A stretch of 50,213 nt of DNA from Actinomycetospora sp. (GCA_029266415.1 JAQSWW010000035.1:1-50213), one strand, 5' to 3'. Counted from the stretch's first letter, positions 1 through 11,529 are shown. The notes: generated by a model not told the origin, from the sequence alone. Program-made: numbers and translations.

Positions 1-1769
<1,769 letters not shown>

Positions 1770-1780
1770 GCTGCGCTCTC

Positions 1781-1820
1781 GTGAGTGCTTGCCCGTGCTA
1801 GAGCACGGACAAGCGCTCAC
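1781..1820. repeat. 40-nt near-perfect inverted repeat (copy 1 of hairpin family)
   Basis: GTGAGTGCTTGCCCGTGCTA|GAGCACGGACAAGCGCTCAC; related 40-nt element at 30489-30528. Confidence 0.85.
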
Positions 1821-2580
1821 ACCCGCGCTGGCGCCCCTCGCGACCCGGGTGTGCCCGTGGTTGGTCGACACCGTCGGCGCACACCGCGACGAGCCCGATG
1901 ACGGCGTCGTGCGGGCGATGACCCTGGTGCTGCGCCTCGAGCGGGACGCGCCGGCGCGCACGGCCGTGCTGGAGTCGGCGGCGGACGCGGCGCTCGCGCT
2001 GTGCCTCGACGACCGTGCGGCGCCCGACGGGCCGTGGTTCGACGCGGTCGCGGCATGGGCCGACGCCGGGCGCATCCGCAAGCTGGCCCGCCGGGCCCGG
2101 ACGTCGCACTGGCGCGCCGTCCAGGAGATCGACGGTGTGACGCTCGGTGCCGAGGGCGCCGAGGTGCGCGCGCTCGTGCCCGGGCCGGTCGACGAGGTGC
2201 CCCACGAGGTCCGCCGCCTCCAGATCGGGGGCACCGAGCTCCCGCCCGACCAGCCGGGCCCTCTCCCCGCGGGCGCGCCGGTGATCTGGCTCAACCCCGG
2301 CGTCGAGCAGACCCTCGGCAAGGCCGCCGCCCAGGTCGGGCACGCGAGCATGATCCTCGGCACGGTGCTCGCCGCCGCGGGCGCCGACCCGTCGGACGCC
2401 CGGCACGCCGCGGTCCGCACCGCGTCGCGCGACGACTGGGCCCGCTGGACCGAGGCGCTCGACGCCGACCCGAGCGGACGCACGGCGTGGGAGGTTCACG
2501 GGGTGGCCCCGGTGCGCGACGCCGGGTTCACCGAGGTCGCGCCCGGCACGGTGACCTGCCTGGCCGTCCGCGCGTCGTGA
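1789..2580 (+). CDS. PTH2-like peptidyl-tRNA hydrolase family protein (start codon uncertain, overlaps hairpin)
   Basis: VIWLNPGVEQTLGKAAAQVGHASMIL PTH2 signature; candidate starts TTG 1789 or GTG 1795 lie inside the inverted repeat. Confidence 0.75.
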   Translation: MPVLEHGQALTPALAPLATRVCPWLVDTVGAHRDEPDDGVVRAMTLVLRLERDAPARTAVLESAADAALALCLDDRAAPDGPWFDAVAAWADAGRIRKLARRARTSHWRAVQEIDGVTLGAEGAEVRALVPGPVDEVPHEVRRLQIGGTELPPDQPGPLPAGAPVIWLNPGVEQTLGKAAAQVGHASMILGTVLAAAGADPSDARHAAVRTASRDDWARWTEALDADPSGRTAWEVHGVAPVRDAGFTEVAPGTVTCLAVRAS

Positions 2581-3416
2581 CGCGGGTCGTCGTCGCCGGC
2601 TCGCGGGTGCGCAGCGAGCGCTCCGACGCCGAGACCCGCCCCCTGCTCGAGGCGCTGGCCGCGCGCGGCGTCGACGCCGAGCCGGCGCCCTGGGACGACG
2701 AGACCGTCGCGTGGGCCGGCGTCGACCTCGTCGCCGTGCGCACCACCTGGGACTACACCCACCACCGCGACGCCTTCCTGGCCTGGGCGGGGCGCGTGGA
2801 CGCGGCGACGCGCCTGGTCAACCCCCTGCCCGTGCTGACCTGGAGCAGCCACAAGCGCTACCTCACCGAGCTGGCCGCGGCCGGGGTGCCGGTGGTGCCG
2901 ACCACCCTGCTCGAGGCCGGCACGCCGGTGCCCGACGTGCTCGGCGAGGGCCCGCTGGTGATCAAGCCCGCGGTGTCGGCGGGTGGGCGCGGTACGCGCC
3001 TCGGGGCCGCCGACGAGCTCCACGGCCCGGTGGAGGACCTCCTCGCGGTCGGCGACGTCCTCGTCCAGCCGGCCGTCGGGAGCATCGGGCGCGACGGCGA
3101 GGTCTCCCTGATCCGGCTCGGCGACACGTGGTCACACGCCGTCCGCAAGCTCCCCGCCGCGGGCGGGTTCCTCGTGCACGAGAAGCACGGCGGGCGCCTC
3201 GAGGACCACGTGCCCACCACCCGCGAGGTCGCCGTCGCCGAGCAGGCGCTGGCGGCGGCCCCGGGACCGGTGGCCGCCGCCCGCGTCGACCTCGTGCGCT
3301 TCGACGGCGAGCCGGTGGTGATGGAGCTCGAGCTCATCGAGCCCGAGCTGTTCCTGCGCCGCGCCCCCACCGCCCCGGCCCGCCTCGCCGACGCCCTCCT
3401 CGCCGCCCTCCGCTGA
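2577..3416 (+). CDS. ATP-grasp domain protein (RimK/glutathione synthetase-like)
   Basis: GPLVIKPAVSAGGRGTRL, VLVQPAVGSIGRDGEVSLI, MELELIEPELFLR; GTGA overlap with previous stop. Confidence 0.85.
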   Translation: MTRVVVAGSRVRSERSDAETRPLLEALAARGVDAEPAPWDDETVAWAGVDLVAVRTTWDYTHHRDAFLAWAGRVDAATRLVNPLPVLTWSSHKRYLTELAAAGVPVVPTTLLEAGTPVPDVLGEGPLVIKPAVSAGGRGTRLGAADELHGPVEDLLAVGDVLVQPAVGSIGRDGEVSLIRLGDTWSHAVRKLPAAGGFLVHEKHGGRLEDHVPTTREVAVAEQALAAAPGPVAAARVDLVRFDGEPVVMELELIEPELFLRRAPTAPARLADALLAALR

Positions 3417-3419
3417 CCC

Positions 3420-4259
3420 CTACCGGCGGCGCGCGGTGACCAGCAGGTACTCGGCCTCGTAGGCCGTGCGCCCGGGGGTCCGCGACGTGTTCCACGCCGT
3501 GAGGAACTCCAGGAACGCCTCGTCGAGCTCGGCGACGCGTGCCGGGTCGGACGACTGGTACGTGTAGACCGCGATCGTCGGGCCGTAGTTGCGCTTCCAG
3601 TACTCGCGGAACGCGAGCGGGTCGGGCGCGTGGTCCATCACGATCTTCTGCCGGACGGTCCGCAGGTCGGTGACGCGGTCGCCGAACAGCTCGGCGACGT
3701 GGCCCTCGTCCCCCCAGCGAGGCGGCGGGGTCGCGCCGGGCGGGGGCGGCGGCGCGAACGGGCCCATCGTCCTGAACAGGTGCCCGATGAAGCCCTCCGG
3801 CGTCCAGTTGATCATCCCGATGGTGCCGCCCGGCCGGGTCACGCGCACCAGCTCGTCGGCCACGACCTGGTGGTGGGGGGCGAACATCGCGCCGACGCAG
3901 GAGGTCACCACGTCGTACTCGCCGTCGGCGAACGGCAGGGCCTCCGCGTCCGCCTCCACCCACTCGATGTCGACGCCCCGCCGCGCGGCGATCGCCCGTC
4001 CCGCGTCGAACAGCTCGGGCGTGAGGTCGGAGGCGGTGACGGTGGCACCGCGCGCGGCGGCCGGGATCGCCGCGTTCCCGGACCCGGCGCCGACGTCGAG
4101 CACCCGCTGGCCGGCCTGCACGTCGCAGGCCCGGACGAGCTCGGGGCCGAGCTGCGGGATCAGGTCGGCGGCCACGGCGGGGTAGTCGCCCGCGGCCCAG
4201 AGCGCGCGGTGCTTGGCCTTGAGGGCGCGGTCGGCGTCGGTGGTCGTGGTGGTGGTCAT
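3420..4259 (-). CDS. Class I SAM-dependent methyltransferase
   Basis: MTTTTTTDADRALKAKHRALWAAGDY...VLDVGAGSGNAAIPAAARGATVTASDLTPELF. Confidence 0.9.
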   Translation of the reverse strand: MTTTTTTDADRALKAKHRALWAAGDYPAVAADLIPQLGPELVRACDVQAGQRVLDVGAGSGNAAIPAAARGATVTASDLTPELFDAGRAIAARRGVDIEWVEADAEALPFADGEYDVVTSCVGAMFAPHHQVVADELVRVTRPGGTIGMINWTPEGFIGHLFRTMGPFAPPPPPGATPPPRWGDEGHVAELFGDRVTDLRTVRQKIVMDHAPDPLAFREYWKRNYGPTIAVYTYQSSDPARVAELDEAFLEFLTAWNTSRTPGRTAYEAEYLLVTARRR

Positions 4260-4337
4260 GATCGTGCCTCCGTGGTGTGTCGGGTCGTGCTGCGGACCGA
4301 CGGTGTCGGGGTCGTGCTGCGGGATGCTTCGACCGCG

Positions 4338-4355
4338 GTGAAACGCCCTGGTCAG
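4338..4355 (-). promoter_or_regulatory. Shared motif CTGACCAG-N4-TTTCAC (copy M1)
   Basis: Minus strand CTGACCAGGGCGTTTCAC, 78 nt before the start codon of the 3420-4259 methyltransferase. Confidence 0.6.
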
Positions 4356-4360
4356 GTGGG

Positions 4361-4981
4361 TCAGGCGGCGAGCAGGTCCGCCGCGTCCCAGGACCACTCG
4401 TCGACCAGGGGCAGCGTCAGGGACAGCTCGGCGCCGTCCCGCTCGACGCCCTGGACGGGGAAGACCTTGCGCAGGAGAGCGCGCACGGCGTCGTTCTCCG
4501 CGAGGACCTCGGCGGAGAGCTCGCGCCACCCCGCCGCGACCGCGCGGTCGCGCAGCGCGCGCAGCAGGAGCGTGCCGACGCCGCGCCCGTGCCAGGCGTC
4601 GACGACCTCGACGGCCAGCTCCGCCCGGCCGGACCCGAGGCCGATGCACCGCGCGATCCCGATCGGTTCCCCGTCGGCGACCGCGACGAGCGCGACGTGG
4701 CGGCGCCCGTCGACGGCGGCCAGCGTCCGGCGCACGGCGGGCACCATCCGCGGGACCGGGGAGTGGAAGCGCAGGTAGCGGCTCTGGTCGGACAGGCCGG
4801 CGAAGACGGCGTCGAGCACCTGCTCCTCGCCCGGTCCGAGCTCGCGCACGACGATCGTCGGGGGCCGTGGCGCCGCCCGGAGCTCGACGTGTCGCGGGAC
4901 TCCGTGCTCGACGGGGACCCGCGGGCCGGGGTGCGGCTGTGAAGCGGCGGTGGTCACGGTGGTCACGGTGGTCGCGGTCAT
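4361..4981 (-). CDS. GNAT family N-acetyltransferase
   Basis: VEVVDAWHGRGVGTLLLRALRDRAVAAGWRELSAEVLAENDAVRALLRK. Confidence 0.9.
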   Translation of the reverse strand: MTATTVTTVTTAASQPHPGPRVPVEHGVPRHVELRAAPRPPTIVVRELGPGEEQVLDAVFAGLSDQSRYLRFHSPVPRMVPAVRRTLAAVDGRRHVALVAVADGEPIGIARCIGLGSGRAELAVEVVDAWHGRGVGTLLLRALRDRAVAAGWRELSAEVLAENDAVRALLRKVFPVQGVERDGAELSLTLPLVDEWSWDAADLLAA

Positions 4982-5068
4982 GGTGGTTCCTCTCGAACGG
5001 CGGCCCGCCTCGAGCGGGTCCGGTCCCCGGACGGTGCGCGCCGGGTCCTCGGGAAGGTCTGCGGGCGC

Positions 5069-5080
5069 GTGAAATGGCCA
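5069..5080 (-). promoter_or_regulatory. Degenerate copy of TTTCAC motif (M2)
   Basis: Minus strand TGGCCATTTCACGCG, 87 nt before the GNAT start codon; TTTCACGCGC also occurs in M4. Confidence 0.35.
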
Positions 5081-5168
5081 CGCCACCGCGGCGGGTGCGG
5101 TCCCACCACCCCGGCCCGGTGGTCCGGGCACGGCCTGCGCGGTGCCCATCGCCCCCGTCACACCCGCC

Positions 5169-5186
5169 CTGACCAGCACGTTTCAC
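5169..5186 (+). promoter_or_regulatory. Shared motif CTGACCAG-N4-TTTCAC (copy M3)
   Basis: CTGACCAGCACGTTTCAC, 75 nt before ATG 5262. Confidence 0.6.
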
Positions 5187-5261
5187 CGGCACCGAACCGG
5201 TGCCGACGGCGCGGCCCGCACCCTCGGCAGCGCACACGTCGCGGGCACCGGGGAGGACGAG

Positions 5262-6320
5262 ATGGGACTGGCACCAGCGATGGACGGCCCCCGCGGGACC
5301 GTCGAGCCCGTCGTCGACCGCGTCGGGCTGACGCACCTCGCGTACGGGTTCATGGCCTCGAAGGCGCTGTTCGCCGCGCTCGGGATCGACCTGTTCAGCC
5401 GCCTGGCCGCCGGGGAGCGCACGCTCCCGGAGCTGGCCGCGTCCACCGGCGTCGCCGCCCACCGCCTGGCGACGCTGCTGCACGCGCTCGCGGGCGTCGG
5501 ACTGGTCGTCGTCGACGAGGGCCGGTACGCCAACGCCCCCGCCGCCGAGCGCCACCTCGTGCGCGGGGCGCCGGGCGACCTCGGCGACTACTTCCGCCTC
5601 CAGGTCGCCCAGCAGGTCTATCCCGCGCTGCTGCACCTGGACGCGGGGCTGGCCGGGACCGGCGCGGCCTTCGCCACGTGGTCGGGACTGCTCGCCGACC
5701 CCGGGGAGGCGCGCCTCTTCACCGAGGCCCAGCACGCCGGATCGCTGGGCCCCGCCCGGAAGCTGGCCGACCGGCTCGCCCTCGTCGGCCCCTGCTCGGT
5801 GCTCGACGTCGGCGGCGGCAGCGGCGCGTTCTCGTACGCGCTCTGCGCGCGCGACCCCGGCGTCCGCGCGACGATCCTCGACCTCCCCGCGGTCGTGGAC
5901 GTCGCGCGGGAGTACCGGGACCGGGCCGGGCTCACCGGCCGCGTCACGCTCCTCGCCGCCGACGCCGTGCGCGACCCGTGGCCGGGCGGGCAGGACGTCG
6001 TGCTCATGTCGTACCTGCTCAGCGCGCTCGGCGACGCCGAGATCGACGTCGTGCTCGCCAAGGCCAACGCCTGCCTCCGGCCCGGCGGGCTGCTCGTCGT
6101 GCACGACTTCGTGCTCCACGACGACGGGCCGGGTCCGGCCCCCGCGGCCCTGTGGTTCCTCCAGTACGTCGCGTCCACTCCCGACGCGGTGTCGTTCTCG
6201 GGCGCCACACTGGCCCGGCGGCTGCGGGGCCACGGCCTCGAGCCCCGCGACCCCGAGGTCCTCATCCCGGAGATCACCAAGGTGATCCTGAGCTCGCCGG
6301 AGGTGCCGACGTGCCGGTGA
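5262..6320 (+). CDS. O-methyltransferase (acetylserotonin/hydroxyneurosporene OMT-like)
   Basis: MGLAPAMDGPRG...VLDVGGGSGAFSYALCARDPGVRATILDLPAVVDVAR...LLVVHDFVLHDDGPGP. Confidence 0.88.
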   Translation: MGLAPAMDGPRGTVEPVVDRVGLTHLAYGFMASKALFAALGIDLFSRLAAGERTLPELAASTGVAAHRLATLLHALAGVGLVVVDEGRYANAPAAERHLVRGAPGDLGDYFRLQVAQQVYPALLHLDAGLAGTGAAFATWSGLLADPGEARLFTEAQHAGSLGPARKLADRLALVGPCSVLDVGGGSGAFSYALCARDPGVRATILDLPAVVDVAREYRDRAGLTGRVTLLAADAVRDPWPGGQDVVLMSYLLSALGDAEIDVVLAKANACLRPGGLLVVHDFVLHDDGPGPAPAALWFLQYVASTPDAVSFSGATLARRLRGHGLEPRDPEVLIPEITKVILSSPEVPTCR

Positions 6321-7393
6321 CGACGACGGGCCTCGAGGTGGACCGCACCGCCCTGCGGCGGACCCGCGTCGCCGTGGGACGTGCGCACGCCGCGCCGCCC
6401 GCCGGCGGCGTCCTCTGCCGAGTCGACTCCTTCGCGCTGACGGCGAACACCGTCACCTACGCGGTCGCGGGGGACCTGTTCGGGTACTGGCGGTTCTTCC
6501 CGGTGTCGGAACCGCCGTGGGGGCGGGTCCCGACGTGGGGACACGCGGAGGTCGTGGCGTCGTCGCACCCCGACGTCGAGCCCGGCCAGCGGTTCTACGG
6601 CTTCTGGCCGATGGCGGACCACGTCGTCCTCGAGCCGACGGGCGTCGGGCCCGCGGGCTTCGTCGACGGCGCGCCCCACCGCGCCGAGCTCCCGCCGATC
6701 TACCAGCGCTACCAGCGCGCCGACCCGCGCGCCGACGCCGACGCGGAAGCCCGCACCGCGCTGCTGCGGCCGCTGTTCGCGACCTCGTTCCTGCTCGACG
6801 CGTGGCTCGGCGAGCAGGACCTGTTCGGCGCCGACGCCGTGGTGGTGTCCAGCGCGTCGAGCAAGACCGCGCGCGGTCTCGGCCACCTGCTGCGCGAGCG
6901 CGGACGCGGCGAGGTGGTCGGCCTGACGTCCCGGCGCCACGTGGACTTCGTGGCCCGCACCGGTGCCGTCGACCGTGCGGTGCCCTACGACGACCTGCCC
7001 GACGCCCTCCCCGACGCGCCCGCGGTGTACGTCGACGTGGCCGGCGACGCCGGTGTGCTCGCCGCCGTGCACACCCGGCTCGGCGCCCGGCTGCGGCGCA
7101 GCGTCCGGGTCGGCTTCACCCACCACGACGTGCTCGCCGACGGGTCCGGTGACCTCCCGGGGCCGGCGCCGGAGATGTTCTTCGCCCCCGACCACGTCCA
7201 GCGCCTGGCGGCCCGGTGGGGCGGTGCCGGGTTCGCCGAGCGGCTCGAGGCGGCCCGGCGCGGGTTCGAGCGCGGGCCGGGCGCGACGATCGGGCTCGTG
7301 CGCCGGACCGGCCCGGAGGAGGTCGCGGCGGCGTGGCTCGAGACGGTCGACGGCCGGACCGACCCGGCGACCGGCACCATCTGCGCGTGGTGA
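6311..7393 (+). CDS. DUF2855 family protein
   Basis: DSFALTANTVTYAVAGDLFGYWRFFPVSEPPWGRVPTWGHAEVV signature; overlaps the OMT stop, likely translationally coupled. Confidence 0.8.
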   Translation: MPVTTTGLEVDRTALRRTRVAVGRAHAAPPAGGVLCRVDSFALTANTVTYAVAGDLFGYWRFFPVSEPPWGRVPTWGHAEVVASSHPDVEPGQRFYGFWPMADHVVLEPTGVGPAGFVDGAPHRAELPPIYQRYQRADPRADADAEARTALLRPLFATSFLLDAWLGEQDLFGADAVVVSSASSKTARGLGHLLRERGRGEVVGLTSRRHVDFVARTGAVDRAVPYDDLPDALPDAPAVYVDVAGDAGVLAAVHTRLGARLRRSVRVGFTHHDVLADGSGDLPGPAPEMFFAPDHVQRLAARWGGAGFAERLEAARRGFERGPGATIGLVRRTGPEEVAAAWLETVDGRTDPATGTICAW

Positions 7394-7401
7394 GGCGCCC
7401 G

Positions 7402-10345
7402 TCACCCGCCGCCCACGAGCGTGGAGGCGGAGCCGGGCGACCCCACCCGGGCCCACACGGCGAGGCGCGCCCGGGCGAGGGCGACGGCGCCGGGACCGGT
7501 GAGCGCCGACCCCCGGCGGGCGGCGGCGGCGGACACGTCGGCGCCGAGGGCGGCGGCGACCCGGTCGAGCCGGCGCGCGTCGAGGGGCGTCGGCTTGCCG
7601 GCCGCCACGAGGGCGTGGTGGAGCACGAGGGCGTCCTCGTCGGCGCCGAGGCGGACGAGCAGCCGCACCACGTAGCGGAGGTTGAGCCACTGCTGCGTCC
7701 AGTCACCGACGCGGTCCCAGTGGTCGAGCACCACGGCGAGCGCCGCCGCCCCGGCCGCGGGGTCCGCGTGCACGGCCCGGGTGGCCGCCGCCTCCATCAG
7801 CGCGATGCCGTGCCACCAGAAGTTCCGCACCGAGGCGGCGAGCTCCGCGGCCTCGTCGATCCGGGCCCGCGCGCGCTCGGGGTCGGACTTCTTCAGCACC
7901 AGGCCCAGGGCGTAGTGCGCCATCGACAGCGCCGTCGGGTTGCCGGTGGTCGCGGCCACCTCGACCGACTCCCGTGCCGCGGGCATGCCCTGCTCGGGCG
8001 TGCGGAGCACGGCGCGGCACACCGCGACGTAGTAGAGGGTCCACACGAGCCGGATCGGGTCGCCCTCGGCGCGTGCGCGCCGCACCTCGGCCTCGTAGTG
8101 GCGCAGCGCCGTGGCGGCGTCGCCCTCGTAGAGTGCGACGTCGGCGAGGACGTCCCCGGGGTAGGCGATGCGGGCGGTGCCCCGGCTCGGGGCCACGCCT
8201 CCCGCGCCCTCGGCCAGCGCCCTGGCCCCGGCGAACTCGCCGCGGTTCCAGGCGCCCCGGGCGGCGGCGCCGATCGCCGCGACCCGCAGCGGGTGGTCGC
8301 CGTCCACCAGCTCGAGCGCGCGCTCGGCCCAGCGGGCCCACTCGTACCCGACCCGCAGGTGCACCAGCTCGGACACCGAGGTGACCAACGCGAGGGCGGT
8401 GTCGACGTCCCGGTCGGCGACGGCCCGCTCGAACGCGGTGCGCAGGTTGTCGTAGTCGGGCAGGGTGCGCTCGACCCACGCCCGCTCGTCGGGCCCGTGC
8501 AGGGCGCGGCCGAGCTCCCCGGCCAGCGCGGCGAAGTACCGGGCGTGCGCCCGTCCGACCGCGTCGTCCGCCCCGGCCTCCCGCAGGCGCTCGCGACCGA
8601 ACGCGCGCAGGGTCTCCAGGACGCCGTACCGGGAGCGCGCGCCCGAGGAGCGCACCGTCACCAGGGACTTGTCGACGAGACCGGCGAGCAGGTCCAGCGT
8701 GTCGTCCTCGGCATCGCCCGGCTCGCCGCACACGCCGTGCGCCCCGCCGAGGTCGAAGCCGCCGGTGAACACCGACAGCCGCGCGAACAGCGCCTTCTCG
8801 GGCTCGGAGAGCAGCCGGTAGGACCAGTCGATGGTCGCCTCGAGGCTCTGGTGGTGGGGGAGGGCGCCCCGGCTGCCCAGGCGCAGGAGACGTCCGCGGT
8901 CGAGCCGGTCGGCGACCTCGGTGGGGCTCATGACACGCACCCGGGCGGCGGCCAGCTCGATCGCCAGGGGGAGGCCGTCGAGCCGGCGGCTCACCTCCGA
9001 GACCACGGCGGCGTGCTCGCCGTCGAGGCGCAGGTCCGGGCGCCGCGCCGTCCCCCGCGGGCAGGGGCGCCACCGGCAGGAGGCGCTCCCCCTCGACCGC
9101 GAGGGCCTCCCGGCTGGTCGCCAGGACGACGACCCCCGGCGCGTGCTGCACCACCTGGTCGAGCAGCCGGGCGGCGGCCTCGAGGACGTGCTCGCAGTTG
9201 TCGAGGACGAGCAGCAGCTCGCGGCCCCGCAGGTACTCGATGACCGTCTGCTCGATCGTGAGGCCCTGGCGCTGCCGCACCCGCAGCGCGACCGCCACCG
9301 CGTCGCTGACCGGCCCGTCGTCGTCGAGCGGCGCCAGCTCGCAGAGCCAGGCGCCGTCGGGGAAGCGGGACTGCTCGCGGGCGGCGCACTCGACGGCGAG
9401 CCGCGACTTGCCGACCCCACCGACCCCGGTCAGCGTGACGAGCGGGCCCTCGCGGAGGGCGGCGACGACCCGGGCCACGTCGGCCTCCCGGCCGACGAAG
9501 CTGGTGACCCGCCGGGGCAGGTTGCCCACGGGCGCGGCGGGGGCGGGTGGCGGGGGGCTCGGCGGTGCGGGGTCGGGCGCGGCGGGGGCGACCTCGACGG
9601 TCGCCACGGCCCCGGCGTCGCCCGCCAGGATCCGCTCGTGGACCTCGCGAAGCCCGGGCCCGGGGTCCGCGCCCAGTTCGTCGCGCAGCCGGCGGCGCAT
9701 CTGCTGGTAGGTGTCGAGGGCGTCGGCCTGCCGGCCGCTGCGGACCTGGGCGAGCATGAGCTGGCCGGCCAGGCGCTCGTCGAGCGGGTGGGCGCGGAGG
9801 GCGGCGGCGACCTCGACGACCAGGTCCCCGTGCCGCCCCGCGCCCAGTGCGGCGTCGTGGCGGTCCAGGGTGACCGCGAGGCGCTCGGCGCTCAGCGAGG
9901 TGCGCAGGTTCGCGAACCACGGGGTGTCGATCGTGGCGAACGGCTCCCCGCGCCAGAGGCCCAGCGCCCGGTCGTAGAGCGCCGCGGCGTCCGCGGGCCG
10001 GTCGGCGGCGCGGGCCTCGGCGACCAGCTGCCGGAACCGGTGGAGGTCCACCGACGCCGGGTCGGCCGCGAGCACGTAACCCCCGGGGCCGCGGGTGATG
10101 CGGACACCGGGGACGTCGGCCAGGAGGTGCCGCAGGCGGGACACGTAGGCCGAGAGGGCGTTGCGGGCCCGGTACGGGGGCTGGTCCGCCCACACCCGGT
10201 CGACGAGCCGGTCGACCGGGACGGGACGGCCCACGTCGACGAGCAGCGCCGCGAGGACGCAGCGCTGCCGGGCGTGCCCGGTGTCGAGCTCGTGGCCGTC
10301 GAGCCGGACGTCGATGTCGCCCAGCAACCGGAACTCGACGGCCAT
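7402..10345 (-). pseudogene. BTAD/AfsR-like regulator (winged helix, BTAD, NB-ARC, TPR-like), frameshifted near 9030-9065
   Basis: N-terminal frame MAVEFRLLGDIDVRLDGHE...TLTGVGGVGKSRLAVEC...TSREALAVEGERLLPVAPLPAGD; C-terminal frame ARRPDLRLDGEHAAVVSEVSRRLDGLPLAIELAAARV; the usual xxLFxxRA segment is missing at the junction. Confidence 0.85.
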
Positions 10346-10411
10346 TCGCGCCCACCTCCGCGCGCCGCATCCGGGTCCCAGGACACCCGTTCCTACTCCT
10401 CCGACGGGTCG

Positions 10412-10429
10412 CTGACCAGGGGATTTCAC
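10412..10429 (+). promoter_or_regulatory. Shared motif CTGACCAG-N4-TTTCAC (copy M4)
   Basis: CTGACCAGGGGATTTCAC, 74 nt before azlC ATG 10504, in the azlC/BTAD regulator divergent region. Confidence 0.6.
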
Positions 10430-10503
10430 GCGCGACCCGGAGACGCCGAGCGGTGTCGGCGCACCGTGGGGGCGTCCGGAGGACCGCCGAGGAGGAGGAC
10501 CCG

Positions 10504-11208
10504 ATGACCATGACCACCGACACGTCCCGGAGCCGCACCCACCGAGGGCCGGCAGCCCTGCGGGACGTGGTCCCCGTCGCCCTGAGCATCGCGCCGCTCG
10601 GTCTCGTGATCGGCGCGACGGCACGCCAGGTCCCCGTGCCGTCCGCGGCGAACGCGGCCGTGGCCGCCGGGGTGTTCGCGGGCGCGGCGCACCTGGCGGC
10701 GTTGACCGCGCTGGCCGCCGGCGCGGGCGTGCTCACCGTGCTGGGCACGGTGGCCCTGATCAACGCGCGCCTGCTCCTGTACTCCGCGGCGCTGGAACCC
10801 CGGTTCCGTCACCAACCCCGCTGGTTCCGGTGGTTGGGCCCCGCCCTGCTGATCGACCAGACGTACCTCATGGTCACGGCGCGCGACGACCTCGACGACG
10901 CCGCGGGGTTCCGCCGCTACTGGTCCGTCGCCGGTGGGGCGCTGCTCGCGTCCTGGGTGTGCGCCGTGGGGCTGGGCAGCGCGCTCGGTCCGCTGCTCCC
11001 GCCCGGGACACCCCTGGCCGCCGCGGCCGTCGTGGTCCTGGCCGGCATGCTGGCGCCGCGCCTCACCACCGCGCGCCCGGTGGCCGTCGCCCTGACCGCG
11101 CTGCTGGTCGCGGTCGTGGCCGCGCCGCTGCCCGGTGGGCTCGGGGTCCTCGTCGGGATCGGCGCGGGCCTGGTGGTCGGTGTCCTGCTCGATCGGGGCC
11201 GGCGGTGA
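10504..11208 (+). CDS. azlC: AzlC family branched-chain amino acid permease
   Basis: Hydrophobic AzlC-type protein; RDVVPVALSIAPLGLVIGATARQ...INARLLLYSAALEPRFR; followed by an AzlD-like ORF. Confidence 0.85.
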   Translation: MTMTTDTSRSRTHRGPAALRDVVPVALSIAPLGLVIGATARQVPVPSAANAAVAAGVFAGAAHLAALTALAAGAGVLTVLGTVALINARLLLYSAALEPRFRHQPRWFRWLGPALLIDQTYLMVTARDDLDDAAGFRRYWSVAGGALLASWVCAVGLGSALGPLLPPGTPLAAAAVVVLAGMLAPRLTTARPVAVALTALLVAVVAAPLPGGLGVLVGIGAGLVVGVLLDRGRR

Positions 11209-11525
11209 GCGCCGTGGCCACGGTGGCGGTCCTGCTCGCCGCCGGGCTGGTGTCGTGGCTCCTGCGGATCGCGGCGATCACCCTCTGGCCGGCCCCGCGG
11301 CTGCCGGCCGCGGTCCACCGGGTGCTCGCCCACGCGGCGCCGGCGGCCATCGCCGCGATGCTGGGCGCCGGCATCGCCGGGGGTGCCGCCCTGCCCGACC
11401 TCGCCGGCCGCGCACCCGTGCTCGTCGGCGCGCTGGTGACCGCCGCCCTGGCCTGGTGGCGCCGGGGCCTCGTGCTCCCGGTGGTGGCGGGCCTGCTCGC
11501 GGCCTGGGCGCTCACCGCCCTCTGA
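11205..11525 (+). CDS. azlD: AzlD domain protein
   Basis: 107 codons, GTGA overlap with azlC; VLLAAGLVSWLLRIAAITLWP...LPAAVHRVLAHAAPAAIAAMLG. Confidence 0.85.
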   Translation: MSAVATVAVLLAAGLVSWLLRIAAITLWPAPRLPAAVHRVLAHAAPAAIAAMLGAGIAGGAALPDLAGRAPVLVGALVTAALAWWRRGLVLPVVAGLLAAWALTAL

Positions 11526-11529
11526 CCGG

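Noticed and set aside
4950-4985. GGTCACGGTGGTCACGGTGGTCGCGGTCATGG as a tandem regulatory repeat
   Set aside because: Codes the Thr/Val-rich N-terminus of GNAT (MTATTVTTVTT); best explained as coding low complexity.
3420-6233. Giant minus-strand ORF (937 aa) covering GNAT and OMT regions
   Set aside because: High-GC spurious open frame; only the C-terminal 279 codons form a recognisable methyltransferase starting at 4259.
3420-11525. Calling the 3.4-11.5 kb region a natural-product gene cluster
   Set aside because: Tailoring-type enzymes and an AfsR-like regulator are present but no core biosynthetic enzyme is seen, so only a shared-motif regulon is proposed.
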